Assembly: GCA_964036295.1 (NCBI GenBank)
Contig: OZ038462.1
Span: forward strand, 2,301,501 to 2,365,500
Length of the DNA: 64,000 nt
Origin: Plumapathes pennacea
Lineage: Eukaryota; Cnidaria; Anthozoa; Antipatharia; Myriopathidae
Direction of reading: 5' to 3'
Shown: positions 31,383 through 43,292 of the stretch, piece by piece
Position numbering within the stretch: position 1 is the first letter of the stretch
Layout: each line of letters starts with the position of its first letter
Position numbers and translations under genes: made by a program
Notes under the pieces: model-generated
The model's input: only the letters and a program-made list of their open reading frames with translations
Database searches by the model: none
What the model was told of the DNA's origin: nothing

Positions 31383-33286
31383 TTAATGTGAGCCATGGAG
31401 TCAGACAGATTCAGACGGAAAGACAGACAAAGACAGAGCAAAGAGGCGAATAGACACGAGATAGAGGGTGAAGTTGACCGATTAGAACTGCGAAAGGAAA
31501 TAATAAAGCTCGTGGTAAAACAGACAGACTACAGGAATTTTGCAATCCGCAGTGTTCACCGCAGGTTGAAACTTGGACACAACCTTTTGCCATTAGATCT
31601 AAACTGTCTGTTCACAGTGCACTTTCCCAGTCAAAACATCACGTGATCTGGCACGCGCCTTTTAGTTATTTATTAACTGACAGGAACAGGAAATCTTGTA
31701 ACCTTTATTCCTGTCACTAAACCACAAATCCCTTGCAGCGTAAAAAACAACGGCTGAGGACATTAACCATATAGCACGTTATCTTTAACCCTGTTCCTCC
31801 CGAGACTCGCTCCAACTTTTAATTACGTACAAGAGACGCAGTAAGAACTGATAGTGAATCAGTTTTTGTCTGGGCCAGCTATCACAAGCCAAGTTCTGAG
31901 AAACAACGAGCGACCGAACGTTTCGAGCATGTTCCCGCCGCGACGGTCTCACTTTGTAAAATAGTTTTTACTTCTCTGAGACGCGCCATATTTTTTTACA
32001 ACACAGTAAAACTGTTTCCTCTGATAACAAGCCAGGTGTTTTCTGCAGTACTCCTAACTTTTCAGAAAACGGTACACTCTGTTTTGAAGGCGACCTTCAT
32101 ACAGCAGCCCAGTGCATCGGCGGAGTAAGCGCATCATGCGAGTGGTGCTTTAAATTGAAAGATGGGCACGCTTTCAAAAAATACTGTAGTTGCAATTTCC
32201 GAAGTTGTCTAGAACTAGGAAGGGAAGAGGGGAACTGAAAAAGCGAGAAAAGTGTCAAAGGCTGAAAGGAAGTGAACAGATGAATGAGCTGAATATCCGG
32301 GGTGGGGGTACCCCTCAATTTTCAGTGCTCCGCTTGTTCTAAAACCCTTACCCCATTCAGACCAAAACACATGATTTTGGACCGTATCTCAGATCCGCAT
32401 CCCAAAGTGTTCCCTTTTTCAGGCCTGTATACCAACTGTGCACTCAGCTTTAGACCATTTCAGGCTAAGGCCTGGTTTATACGTCGCACAATCGTCGCAT
32501 TTAATTCACACAGAGTTACCTCCAGGGTGCCATAAAAATAACCTGCCAATAAGTAAAGCTGCCCGACGAAAGGTGTATTCGCAGGCTACCAGAAGAGGGC
32601 CGGGTTTTATAGACTCCCGTTTGCGAATGGCCCATGCATGTTTTGTCATCAGTTTGAACCGATTTGCATTTGGAAAAAGTCCAGTCTCTGCCATCAGAAA
32701 CATCAATGACGTTTGAACTTGTTTACGGCTACGGTGGAACCTCCCGTAAGCAATCACTTACCAAATGACCGATTGCTCCCTTTGTCAAATTACTGTTAGT
32801 GAAACCTCTCGTAAGCAACCAACCTCTCGTAAGCGACCGCGACCACCTTTGATGCTTACCGTTTGAGTTGTCATTGTTCTTTTTCCCCCGGTAAGCGATC
32901 ACTCTATACTCCCAGAGAGAAGAAACCGGGTCGAACAAAACACTAGCATGTGTAATGTAACGTGCAACAGGACACAAGATTAATTTCTTAAAACTCAAGG
33001 TGTTATTAAATCACTAAAACTGCATTTTTTGACGCTGGTTGTGGCTCAAAACTAGACTCACTTAGACCTCCAATGGTGAGAAAATTCCGTAAGCGACCAC
33101 CTCCCCTAAGCGACCACTAAAGCCGAACGAAAGGTGGTCACCTAACTTCCGCTTTGTCGTAACTTGCATTAATTAATTAATTAAGCCGACTGATTGACAG
33201 AACCTTTGCACTCACCCAAGCAAAGCCGCCAGAAAATTGTGCCAGACTCGTTCACTACCCGGGGCCCTCATCTTCAAACCAAAATC
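31383..33286. other. Intergenic region between the acidic-repeat cluster and TG1
   Basis: It holds copies of two dispersed repeats (about 32311-32425 and 32732-33145) but no supported gene. Confidence 0.6.
32732..33145. repeat. Dispersed repeat with CTCGTAAGCGACC motifs
   Basis: Five or more copies of GTAAGCGACC-like words (for example GGAACCTCCCGTAAGC, CCTCTCGTAAGCGACC, CCCCTAAGCGACCAC) occur in a 400 bp block. Confidence 0.65.
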
Positions 33287-36200
33287 ATGCCCAGAACATC
33301 ACGCTCAAGAGCAGCTGCCAAGCCGAAGCGAAGTCCATCTCCAGAGAGCGAACCAAAGTGAGTCTATTAATAACTTTTCAGTTTATAATACACTTACCAT
33401 GAAACGAAAACCCAGCAGGCTTCGGCGACTAGCCGCGCTTTTTCTCTCCTCGTGTCACACGTGTTTGTGCGACTTCGGCGACAGGAAGTGATATCAAAGG
33501 TCTTTTTAATAGCGTTTCCACAATCCGCACAGAGTTTTCATGATTCTGTGCCAGACACGTGCTGTTCCTCGAATAAATAATTGCACATTGGCGCGCAACA
33601 CGTCGTGATAAAGGAACATATGTTTACAATCGAAACCTTCGAAAATCGAAAATCGACAATCGAAACCAATTCTGCCCGCCCTTCCAATCTCTTTTACTAG
33701 TTGGCTAGCTGCAACAACTTCATCGCGAGTCGAAATTATTATTTCACAATCTGGAATTAAGAAGCGTCTGAATAAATTATACTAAATTAAGTGCAACCCA
33801 ACCGTCTGAAACAGAAAGAGAGAGAGAGAGAGAAAGAGAAAGAGAGAGGGGGGGAGGGATGGGATGGTGGAGAACAGAGGCTAAAACTTCGACCCTAAAA
33901 CTAAATTACTTCAGAGATAGTGCCGCAACAGAACTCACGAGGATTATTCAGATTATTATCTATTGACTGTCTTCGTCAAGCATGAGAGCGCACAGGCTTG
34001 AGACCCGGTCTGCTGTTGTTTGTTTATAAACTTTTTTTTGTTGGTTTATTTTTGACGTGTTTTGTTTGTTTGTTTGTTGTTATTTTTTGCACTAGCAGTT
34101 ATTAGTTTCATGAATATCGGAAATCGGACGAATTTGAATTGGCATGAACTTTTAAAACCTGCGAGCAAGCAATATATGGATTAATATTGTCCCAAACCCA
34201 CAATACATCTTGCGCAACAGGACGCTAAGCTGAAGCTCAGCCTTTGTTATTATGTGACTGAACACTGCCGGCGAAGCAGTTAGGCCCAGCAAGTACAGCC
34301 CATGTGACCTGAATAGTGGCAAAATGTATTATCTGGTACAACTTGGTGCTCTGCGCAAGAACTTCTCACTCTAATGACCAATAATTCATGATCCAAAATA
34401 AATACACGTATCTCTTTTTTTTTCCAGGCCGAAGAGAAGTCGTGGGGAACCAGCAGGGTAAGTGATACACCTTCTCCCTCCCTCCCGGGTCCCTTATGTC
34501 TGTCTGTCTGTCTGTTTCCTCGAGTTGCAGAGATAACAGTACAGTGAAGTAACGCCTTGCACCCACCCCTCCCCCCCCCCAACACCCCATATATATAAGC
34601 CATATAGGTATGTACCGCCCCAACGTGTATCGTTTTAATGCATTTTTGTCCGAAATAGGGTATATAGTTGTGTTTTTGGCCTGAAATAGGGTAGTCAGTT
34701 TTGTTTGTTTTATTATTTGTTCTGAAATAGGGTCCAAATTTTGGGATGTAGGTCTGAACTAGGGTATGGCAAATATTTTGGTCTCAAGAACGGTACAAAA
34801 CATCCACATCCAAAATTATGAAGAGTACAATGAAGGAGTTTTGGCTCCTCTGGAATCTAGAATCAGTTTCATTATTTCAGAGACGACTCTAGAATCCGCG
34901 CCAAGCCTGGACTCGGTGAGGAGTCGGCGGGAAGAAAGAAGACTCTGTCTGACAAAGCTTTCTTGTCGACAAATAAAGCCCTGCAAGCAGTGGGAGCGAA
35001 AAGCAAAGGTACTCTCTAAAGAGGACACTCCAACATGTCAACAAACAATTAACCGAAAGACAAACCGACAAATTTACCGACCAACCAGCCGAATGACGAC
35101 CGAGCGACCGAACAAATGACGAACGTACGGACGACTGACCGACCGAACATGAAACGGACGAACGGACCGAGCGACCGAAAAAATGACGAACGTACGGACC
35201 GAGCGACCGACGAATGACGACCGACCGAATAAGTAATAGATCGACCACCGACCAAACTTCTGTTTTATTTTTTCCTCTCAGCGTCTCAGCTGAAAGTCAC
35301 TAGTGTGGATCTTTGCGCTTCACAAAACCGGGAGAAGCATCACACGGACGAGTTCGAGATTGAAAACTTGATTGTGAGACGTGGCCAAACATTTGAGGTT
35401 AAGGTGACATTTGACCGGAAGTTCAACGATAAGAATGATGTCATCGTATTGCAGTTCGTTGTGGGTGCGTATATCATCTCATTATACTAAAAATCATCGT
35501 GTAATATATCATTGACGGGCAGAACAGTGTCAGTGCGAGCAAGTGAAGTAGCATTGAGCCTAAGAATCTATGTTAAACAAGGGTCACCAGGCAACAAGGT
35601 CTTAAAAAAAATTCCAGCAGCAGAGTAAAGTGTTGAACGTTATAACTCACACAGCGGACACAGCGGAAGAGTCTGCATATGAGATTGGTAATAACTTAGC
35701 CTTACCTGACATGCGCTGTGCTGACGACATTCCCCCCATGCTCTTTTCAGGCAACCGGCCACAAGAAAGCAAAGGTTCCTTGATCCGCGTCGTTGTTAAA
35801 GATGACCTGACCACCTCTGGGTGGGGAATGAAAATCAAGAGCTCTGACGGTAACACTGTGTGCTTGACTGTCATGTCGTCTGCTAAAGCGTTCATTGGAA
35901 AGTACAACTTGTTCGTGGAGACGAGGACCAAGACGGGTGACGCAGGAGACCAACTGGAGTCCAGATACAAACACGACCAGCAGATCATCGTGTTGTTTAA
36001 CGCCTGGTGTAAAGGTATGGGCTATTACCTTGTGAACCAGTGACCCCCTCTCCCTCCTCTCCCCACCCACCCCCCCCCCCCCCCCCCCCCCCGCACTCAC
36101 TCGTCCAGTTATCTCTTGCATGAACTAGGCACCCCTACCCTCCACCCCCCAATGTGCATTGAGTGCGGTTTGATGAGAAACAGGAGTTATTCACTGCTGT

Positions 36201-37171
36201 TAGTTTTAATCCTCACTCCTCGTTCTGTTGTTTCACAGATGACGCGGTGTTCATGGAGAAGGAGGATGAGCGGCAGGAGTATGTCATGAACGACTCTGGC
36301 TACATCTGGGTGGGAACGCACCGCTCTTACGAGGGAATTCCTTGGAACTTTGGACAGGTAAGACAAAAGTGTCCGCTGATAACGAAACCGAGAAAAATAG
36401 AACACATACTGTCAACATCAACGTAACCTTGGGAGAAATATAACAGTGTATGTAAAATTTACACGAGCCTGATAATTTTGCCACCTCCCAAGTTGGAAGT
36501 GTTGTTAAATGATTTTGACACTGGATCCATCTTGTATTTTTTAGTTTGATGAGGTGGTGCTGGATGCAGCTCTATACCTGTTGGAGTCTGCGAAGTTGCC
36601 GCCCCAGGCTCGCTCCAGCCCAGTGCGTGTTATTCGCTGCATGTCCGCCATGGTGAGAAAACCCACACGTTCAGACAACACTACTGACTTTACTTACACG
36701 TTCAGACAATTCTACCGACTTTACTTACACGTTCAGACAACACTACTGACTTTACTTACACGTTCAGACAACTCTACTGACTTTACTTACACGTTCAGAC
36801 AACACTACTGACTTTACACGTTCAGGCAACACTACTGACTTTACTTACACGTTCAAACAACACTACTGACTTTACACGTTCAGACAACTCTACTGACTTT
36901 ACTCACCAACAAAACAACGCATGCTGTTCTACCCTAACACATGATTAGTACCAATAATACTGACTGCTGTGACCCCACTATTACTAATGATTATTACAAC
37001 GTATAACTACTACTCTACTACTACTACTATGACTTCTGCTGCTGCTCCTACCACCAATACTACTACTAGAACTACTAGTCCATCACCACCACCACCATAA
37101 CTAACATATGTGGTTAACATTTTCACTTGTACTTCTTCACTTCGACTACTTTACTTTTATTATTTCAATCT

Positions 37172-37208
<37 letters not shown>

Positions 37209-40200
37209 CTTTTCTGTCTTGTCTCAATTTCTTGCTTTGTGTTCAGTAATTCTTCACGTACAATTTCCCCGTCATTGTCAGGCTAATTTTAACGACGATG
37301 ATGGCGGGATACTGTATGGCCGATGGACGGAGACTTACCCAAAGAGCTCCACCCCTCCAACAGCGTGGACCGGAAGTGTGAAGATCATCGAGCAATTCAT
37401 GGAGAAGAAGCGTGACGTCAAGTACGGCCAGTGTTGGGTGTTCTCGGGTCTAGTTACTTCATGTAAGTAGGCACAGAGTGGAGACTGTTTAAGTGACGTC
37501 ATGTGAAACGTCAGAGAGTATCCAAAGTTCTGTTGTGAACTGAACAGATATAAGATATCTGACTGTGCAGTTGTTGACACTCATATTCACTTTTGTTCTG
37601 CAGTGCTGCGTGCCTTGGGAATTCCCACTCGAAGTGTGACAAACTTCGAGTCTGCGCATGACTCGGATTCCAGCATGACTATTGATTTCCATTTCGACAA
37701 GGACGGGAATCCCATGGAAGATCTCGACGATTCAATTTGGTAAGCTGGAAAGAAAGCGGTAAAAGGTTTGGTGAAAATCGGGACAACTGATTTTTAAAAG
37801 TGTATGAAGAATAGAGTCGATTATCAATAATTGATCATTTGTATTATATCATATAATATTGTATTACATGAAAAGCACAATTGTCAACTAAGGTCTAGAC
37901 TATAAAATAAAGTTCAATATGATCCAGTCAGTAAGTCAACCAAATATTTACAGTCCGCAGTTGCAATTTTGTTTTCTTTTGGGTTCGTTGTTAAGGAATT
38001 TCCACGTGTGGAATGAATCGTGGTTTAAACGGCCGGACCTGCCGGACGGCCATGATGGCTGGCAAGCACTTGACGCGACTCCACAGGAAACCAGCGAAGG
38101 TAAACTGATGAGATTCTCCCTACCCTACATGAAGAAATAGATTGACTGCTTAAAGAGAATTCATAGTTGAATCAACAAAGCCAAAACGAGGTTGAAATGG
38201 CACATAAGACACGTACTTACATGTCATAATAAACTCTTAGCGACTGAGGACTAGCTTTCATTTCATATTTCGACCATTATAACTGAACTGACATCACATA
38301 TATCAACAATCGTGCGAAAGCTCTCCAAAATAACAATAAATAATAATAATAATATTAGTAATAGTAATACAGAATGCTTCCACCGGAACGTGCTTTGTTC
38401 GAAGAGGCTCTTAAACATTCTCAAGTTTGCTTCCGACTCTTGATCATTTCAGGAGTGTTCTGCTGTGGACCCGCGTCTGTCAACGCGGTGAAGAATGGCG
38501 AGGTATATCTGCCGTACGACACGTCCTTCGTGTTCGCTGAAGTGAACGGAGACCTGGTTTACTGGGACGTGAAAGAAGACGGCTCAATGGACCCTTACTA
38601 CAACGACAAGGGATCTATTGGCAAGAACATCAGCACAAAGGCTGTCGGGACCCGCTTCAGACAGGATGTGACATCACATTACAAGCACCCTGAAGGTGAG
38701 AGGGACCTGGGACCTGATTTTTTTACTCTCAAGTCGGGTTTTAGTGACTCAGTATAACTTTTGTTCAGTCTGATAGCGATGAAGTTCGACTTCTTAACAG
38801 GTTCCGCCGCGGAAAGACGTGCAGTGGAATTCGCCAACAAGTTCAGCAGCCGAGCAGACGAAAATATTTACAGGGAGGCGAATGATGACGTCACGTTCAG
38901 TCTTGACGTCATCGATGACATCAAAATAGGAGACGCGTTTGACGTCACCGTAAACATGACCAACAAGTCGACTTCCAGGCGTACAGTGAAGATTACGATT
39001 TCTAGCAAGTTGGCTTATTACACTGGAGTACCTGCTGGGGACTGCAGGGGGAAAGCCACCGAGGTCGATCTACCGGGCAAAGGAAGTATGTGACTTAAGA
39101 CAGCAGTAAAGACAGTCGTAAATATTGTCAATAAAACAATACAGAGAAAGACAATGATAGACAGATAGACAGCGACTGACAAGGCTGGTTCGCACGAGTA
39201 AGGCAAGTGCAACCGCAAGCGACCGATTCACACGGTAAATTTGTGATGCAAGTGCAAGCGCAAGGAAAATGGGAAGGTTGTCATTCTCTTGCGCTTGCTT
39301 CACTGTGTAAACCAGCCTATAGTGACTTCCATAGAAAGACAGTAATAGCTAGACATACAGCTATAGACATAGAGAGACAGAAATAATAAGACAGAGAGCA
39401 CAACAGAAAACAGCCAGGCAAACAGACAGTCGCCGCGGAGAAAGAAAACTCGTGAAAGAAAAGACAGGTAGAGAAGACAGCAAATATACAGTAAGACACA
39501 CAAGTATAACACACACATCTGCAATACACTGAATCGCACAGTACCACATCGTGCTCCAATAATCCCTGAATTGGATTTGTTTTACAGAGGGAAGTGCTGT
39601 TCTGTCAATCAAGAAGGAAGACTACATCAAGAAGATAGCAGCTGACGGAGGGATCAAGATTTATATCAAAGCGCAAGTGAAGGAGACGCGCCAGGCTTTT
39701 GCCAAACAAGACGTGGTGGAGTTTAAGAAGCCGGCACTCACATTAGAGGTTAGTGGAGGAGATTTTCATACCACATGGATCTCCTGGAATGTCAAGACTA
39801 AACACAAATTCTTCCACATACACCGAACAGTCAGGTACTCCAGTTTCCTCAGCCAATCAGCGACAAAGAAATGCAGTCAGAGTTGTAATATATCAAAAAC
39901 GAGCGCGAGTGTTTCATCACCCGTTCCAAACAACGAGAAACAGATGAAAGCACAAGGCCGCTTCGACGAACCTTAATGACCAATGAAAAACTAGTGATTT
40001 GGAGCAGGTATAAATTTCCGTGCATGTGGCCAAATACTATTCCCCCATTGGCTGAATAAGCTCATCCATAATTAATGAGTTTGAGAATGATTAATCAAGA
40101 CGTGGCTGTGATGTTGGATTTGAACCGGCCTCTTCATTTTCGACAAGTGGGATCTTGTATGAGGAAAGTTGCTACATGGCAAGATCATGCTATCCAGCAA

Positions 40201-40957
40201 CTTTTTCTATACAATTCGTATTATTCGTAAATGGCGCCGAGTTTTGTTTTGTTTTATCAATAGTTTTCTCTTTCCATTTCTCGCAATCAAATTATCCAAG
40301 ATGGTCGATTTTCAGTCACGCGGTGAATTTAGGGTTTGGATATAATTGGTTATTTAGGGCAGCAGTGCTTATTGGTTGATTCGATGTCACGTGTTTCAGG
40401 TTTCTAACACCAGCCCTGGTGTGCGAGAGGAAGTAGAAGTGAAGTTGTCCTTCAAGAATCCGCTACCAGTCAAGTTAACTGGAACGGAATTCCACCTAGA
40501 GGGGTCTTATATGGGGCCTAAAGCTCCTGTTATACCATGCAAGTAAGTCTGGTGATCTACAAAGCGATTTTAACTTTGTCTGGTTTTCGCCAGAAAATTA
40601 GTTTTCCGCAAAGACCCAGCGATAATTTCCACCAGAAGTTCAGTTTCTGGTCCAGTCGAGCAAGGATAGAAATTTCTATTTTCCCCCTTTTACTATTTGT
40701 TTGCGAGGCCAAAGCTTCTTTTCTTTCTTTTTTGTTCGCTGCATAAATTACTAGTTTTAAGAGGAGTACGGATAAGTTAGAGGAGTAATACTCACTTTTT
40801 ATCTCACTTCAGGTCAGTCGCTCCCGGGGCTCAGGCCCAGGCCTCCGTTACCATGATGGCTTACCGCTCAGGACAGCGCCAGCTGGTGGCTAGTTTCCAG
40901 GCCCATCAGTTGAGTGGCGTGCGCGGGGAGGCAACGCTGACTGTTTCTCGCAAGTGA
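33287..40957 (+). CDS. Transglutaminase 1 (766 aa, 15 exons)
   Basis: This is a calcium-dependent protein-glutamine gamma-glutamyltransferase that forms Gln-Lys isopeptide crosslinks. Exons: 33287-33357, 34428-34457, 34881-35008, 35282-35464, 35751-36014, 36239-36357, 36545-36652, 37282-37462, 37604-37739, 37996-38099, 38453-38695, 38801-39085, 39588-39748, 40400-40542, 40813-40957. The 2301 nt close in frame. The first 35 residues are basic ([18 protein letters not shown]). The N-terminal beta-sandwich is near 105-240. The catalytic core has Cys352 in YGQCWVFSG, His410 in NFHVWNESW and Asp433 in [10 protein letters not shown]. Spacings of 58 and 23 equal those of human TGM2. Two beta-barrels follow. 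No signal peptide. AATAAA lies at 41035-41040. TG2 is a tandem duplicate. Confidence 0.93.
34625..34770. repeat. CTGAAATAGGGTA-type dispersed repeat (also near 32311, 44780, 46700)
   Basis: CTGAAATAGGGT(A/C) recurs three times here in TG1 intron 2. The reverse form, ACCCTATTTCAGA, recurs at about 44815-44900 and 46735-46805, with a degenerate copy near 32341-32425. Spacing is irregular, near 30-45 bp. Confidence 0.75.
35040..35245. repeat. GACCGA-type low-complexity tract, TG1 intron 3
   Basis: Units such as GACCGAGCGACCGA and GAACGTACGGAC repeat with variation. A shorter related tract (GACCGACCGACCGACCGA) lies at the matching intron of TG2 near 49885-49905. Confidence 0.8.
36660..36905. repeat. 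~31 bp minisatellite, TG1 intron 7
   Basis: About eight units share CACGTTCAGACAACACTACT and GACTTTACTTA, a few of them shortened. It starts a few bases after the exon 7 donor and has no counterpart in TG2. Confidence 0.9.
37172..37208. repeat. Poly-T run, TG1 intron 7
   Basis: More than 35 T in a row. Confidence 0.9.
39183..39316. mobile_element. Short TIR element, TG1 intron 12
   Basis: GGCTGGTTCGCAC at the left and GTGTAAACCAGCC at the right form imperfect terminal inverted repeats around CAAGTGCAAGCGCAAGG. The matching intron of TG2 does not have it. A related sequence lies near 58430-58560. Confidence 0.6.
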
Positions 40958-41535
40958 TCGCGTCATAACATCTGTGGACCTTTTAATCAGCGCAATCTAG
41001 TTAGAAACTTCAGATACGCTGACCTGTTTGAATTAATAAAGTTACGTTCATATCGATCCCTTGTGAACTGTTACTCAACTTACCAGGCTTGTGACGTCAC
41101 AGCATGGCGCGGCTGAATCTGACCTTCCACACAATCTACATACACACTTTGTTGGCTTGCATTCTCTTCTCAGAATACGCTGAAACAGAAGTCCGTCAAC
41201 CTATGACGTCACAATCTGCCGGCGGGCACGTGATGAAGACGTCCACCAATAAGCAGCAAGTAACCACACAACTGCACAATCCTGTTTTATTGGTCTGTTC
41301 CTTTCATTTTCTAGCCTTTTTTGTACACCAAGTTATTACAAACAAATCTAGTGTCCTATCTAGTGTTTATATAGCAACTGACACGAATGCTCGCGCAGAC
41401 ATACTTAGCTGCTTGTTATCCGTGCATTTTGAACCCGTTTCAGCATTGATAGCGTTATTCGTTAAGAAACAGATAAACTGTTTTTGGATTTGTGATCCGG
41501 ATTCGGATTCTTAAAAAGAAACGCACCCTTTATGT
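40958..41535. other. TG1 3' flank shared with TG2
   Basis: The sequence from the polyA signal to about 41400 matches the TG2 flank at 56630-57070. It contains an open frame (41104-41514) whose counterpart after TG2 is interrupted, so I treat it as conserved non-coding duplicate DNA. The right half of a MITE seen at 57266-57440 also lies at the end. Confidence 0.65.
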
Positions 41536-42555
41536 GCAGCACAAGCTGATAGTCAATCATAAGAACATTTACATAAATTAACGGCCAGCAATATGTAACA
41601 TATTCGTTTGCGACAAAGTGCCGTTTGCATGAACTTTCACTTGCAAATTTGTAAATGTCAACTTTTTCCTTAACAACTCGAAAATGCGAACAGCAGTTAC
41701 TGTATGCCGTAATCTGGTCTCTCAATATTTCATGTTGTAGATTAGAAAACAATGCGCGCATTTGATCAGTAGCAACGGATAGATACAAATAATTCATTAA
41801 CAAGCGTGCAAAAAAGAAAAAAAATTACGTTCGCCGTGGGGAGAGCTGTCCGGATCCCAGGCCAGTTGGAGGGGCAACTCTGCTGAACACCCGCCCACGC
41901 TCAACGAACGGGGAGAGATAATTCGGCCCCCAAGCCATGGTGAATTATCCCTAAATCCGAAGAGCGCTTAACAATGCTAAGCCGACTTGTTTAATATATG
42001 CACACAATTAGGTATATATAGTTTCAGGCAGGCAGCCTTCATCCATATGGGATGTACGTTTGTATCGTCCTTCATTACTTTACAAACTTTCACACCGTCC
42101 TATTGTTATAACCGCTTCCCTACACCAGAGTGACTTAATATCCGCCTTTTTCACTTGAGTTAATTGTTTTAAATCGTCAGAATACACTGTTATATCAACA
42201 TTGGTACTCGGCGCATGCGCAACAGTTCAATCGAGACTGTGAGAGGAGAAATGTAATATCCACGTCCTGACGACCACGGAAGTACAATTAGCGAGCGAAC
42301 AAAAAACAAGGGACAAACCTCGAAAAGTCCCCTGGATCCGGCACACTAGCACAAACGTCTTTGTGCGCGTATAAGAAGCTTTACGAAAAACATTACTTTT
42401 CGTTTATTCCGAGCATTTCGCGCTGGACGGATCTTTGTGTCTTGAATAGGGTCAGGTTTTTTTTTACTACAACACACTAGTTTCTCGCTCTCTGATTGGT
42501 CGATTTACCGTGGTAAATTTACTAAATTTCCACTGGTTTGCCGTGGTGTGGACTC
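41536..42555. other. Repeat-rich intergenic region
   Basis: No gene is supported. A copy of the ~60 bp repeat seen in the GSKIP intron begins near 42465. Confidence 0.5.
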
Positions 42556-43068
42556 TTATTTACCACGATTTACGTACGTCACCACATGGTCAAAATGTTG
42601 TGGACTCACGAGGCGCTTCGCCGATTGCGTATAGGCAGCATCGATTTGTTTACCCGTCATAACAGTAGCTGCATATAAGGGAATCCTTGCATTGCAGTCA
42701 TACAGAACAGCCACTGTAGTGCCTTCACACAAATAGGCCAGGTGTACTGGTGCTAGTTCCCGGCCGCGCGGCGCGTAGCTGCTCATTTTGTCTTTATCTT
42801 TTATTGGTTTGGTTTTGGTGTTGGTGTTGGTGTTGCAGGGGGACACAAGCCCCCACTCGCAACCTTTAAAACCACTCCACGAACAAGATTGCCCCGTACT
42901 CCTTGCAGAAAATGCCAAATCGCTATACAGCCCAAAAGTCCTGGAAGCCGCATCTTCTGTACCATAGTCATGCTTTACCGGCCGCTTGACTGATAGACGC
43001 TTGGAAGCCGATCGCGAGAACAGACAATTATGAAGGGTTATCACCGCCAAAATTAAACATGACATCAT
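42556..43068 (-). CDS. Possible single-exon ORF or fragment, nuclease-like motif (170 aa)
   Basis: Unrecognised with confidence. The C-terminal half reads HLAYLCEGTTVAVLYDCN and RIPLYAATVMTG. This resembles the start of DNA/RNA non-specific endonuclease proteins of the ENDOD1 type, where a Cys, a LYD and an R-I/V-P-x-Y-S/A-A motif occur in this order. The catalytic part is absent, so at best it is a first exon or a fragment. The N-terminus (Ser/Lys/Arg-rich) and the overlap with a repeat near its stop make a pseudogene or repeat-derived frame possible. Confidence 0.3.
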   Translation of the reverse strand: MMSCLILAVITLHNCLFSRSASKRLSVKRPVKHDYGTEDAASRTFGLYSDLAFSARSTGQSCSWSGFKGCEWGLVSPCNTNTNTKTKPIKDKDKMSSYAPRGRELAPVHLAYLCEGTTVAVLYDCNARIPLYAATVMTGKQIDAAYTQSAKRLVSPQHFDHVVTYVNRGK

Positions 43069-43094
43069 GCAATGCTAAAGTTACATTTTGTAGT

Positions 43095-43292
43095 CTGTCA
43101 ATCTCATGACTGTGTCACATTATGAAATGGCTTAATTACATTCTGACATGTTATCTTTCTTTCTGTTATTACATTATGTGTTGCTGACATTTTGTTATGA
43201 CTGCATCGTGAATAACAGAAAGAAAGATAACATGTCAGAATGTAATTAAGCCATTTCATAATGTGACAGTCATGAGATTGACGGACTACAAA
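43095..43292. repeat. Long hairpin with ~80 bp arms
   Basis: The left arm (about 43095-43176, containing AATCTCATGACTGTGTCACA and ACATGTTATCTTTCTTTCTG) pairs almost fully with the right arm (about 43212-43291). The spacer is about 35 bp. A partial copy with only the right arm is at 46290-46345. Confidence 0.9.

Noticed and set aside
32097-33491. Several 70-90 aa ORFs upstream of TG1
   Set aside because: They lie in dispersed repeats, overlap each other on both strands and show no motifs.
36660-36905. CRISPR-like array
   Set aside because: Units are directly adjacent with no unique spacers; it is a minisatellite in an animal intron. No CRISPR array was seen anywhere in the window.
41104-41514. 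136 aa ORF after TG1 as a separate gene
   Set aside because: The duplicated flank after TG2 has the same DNA but a shorter, different frame, and neither has recognisable domains or splice structure. Conservation is explained by the duplication.
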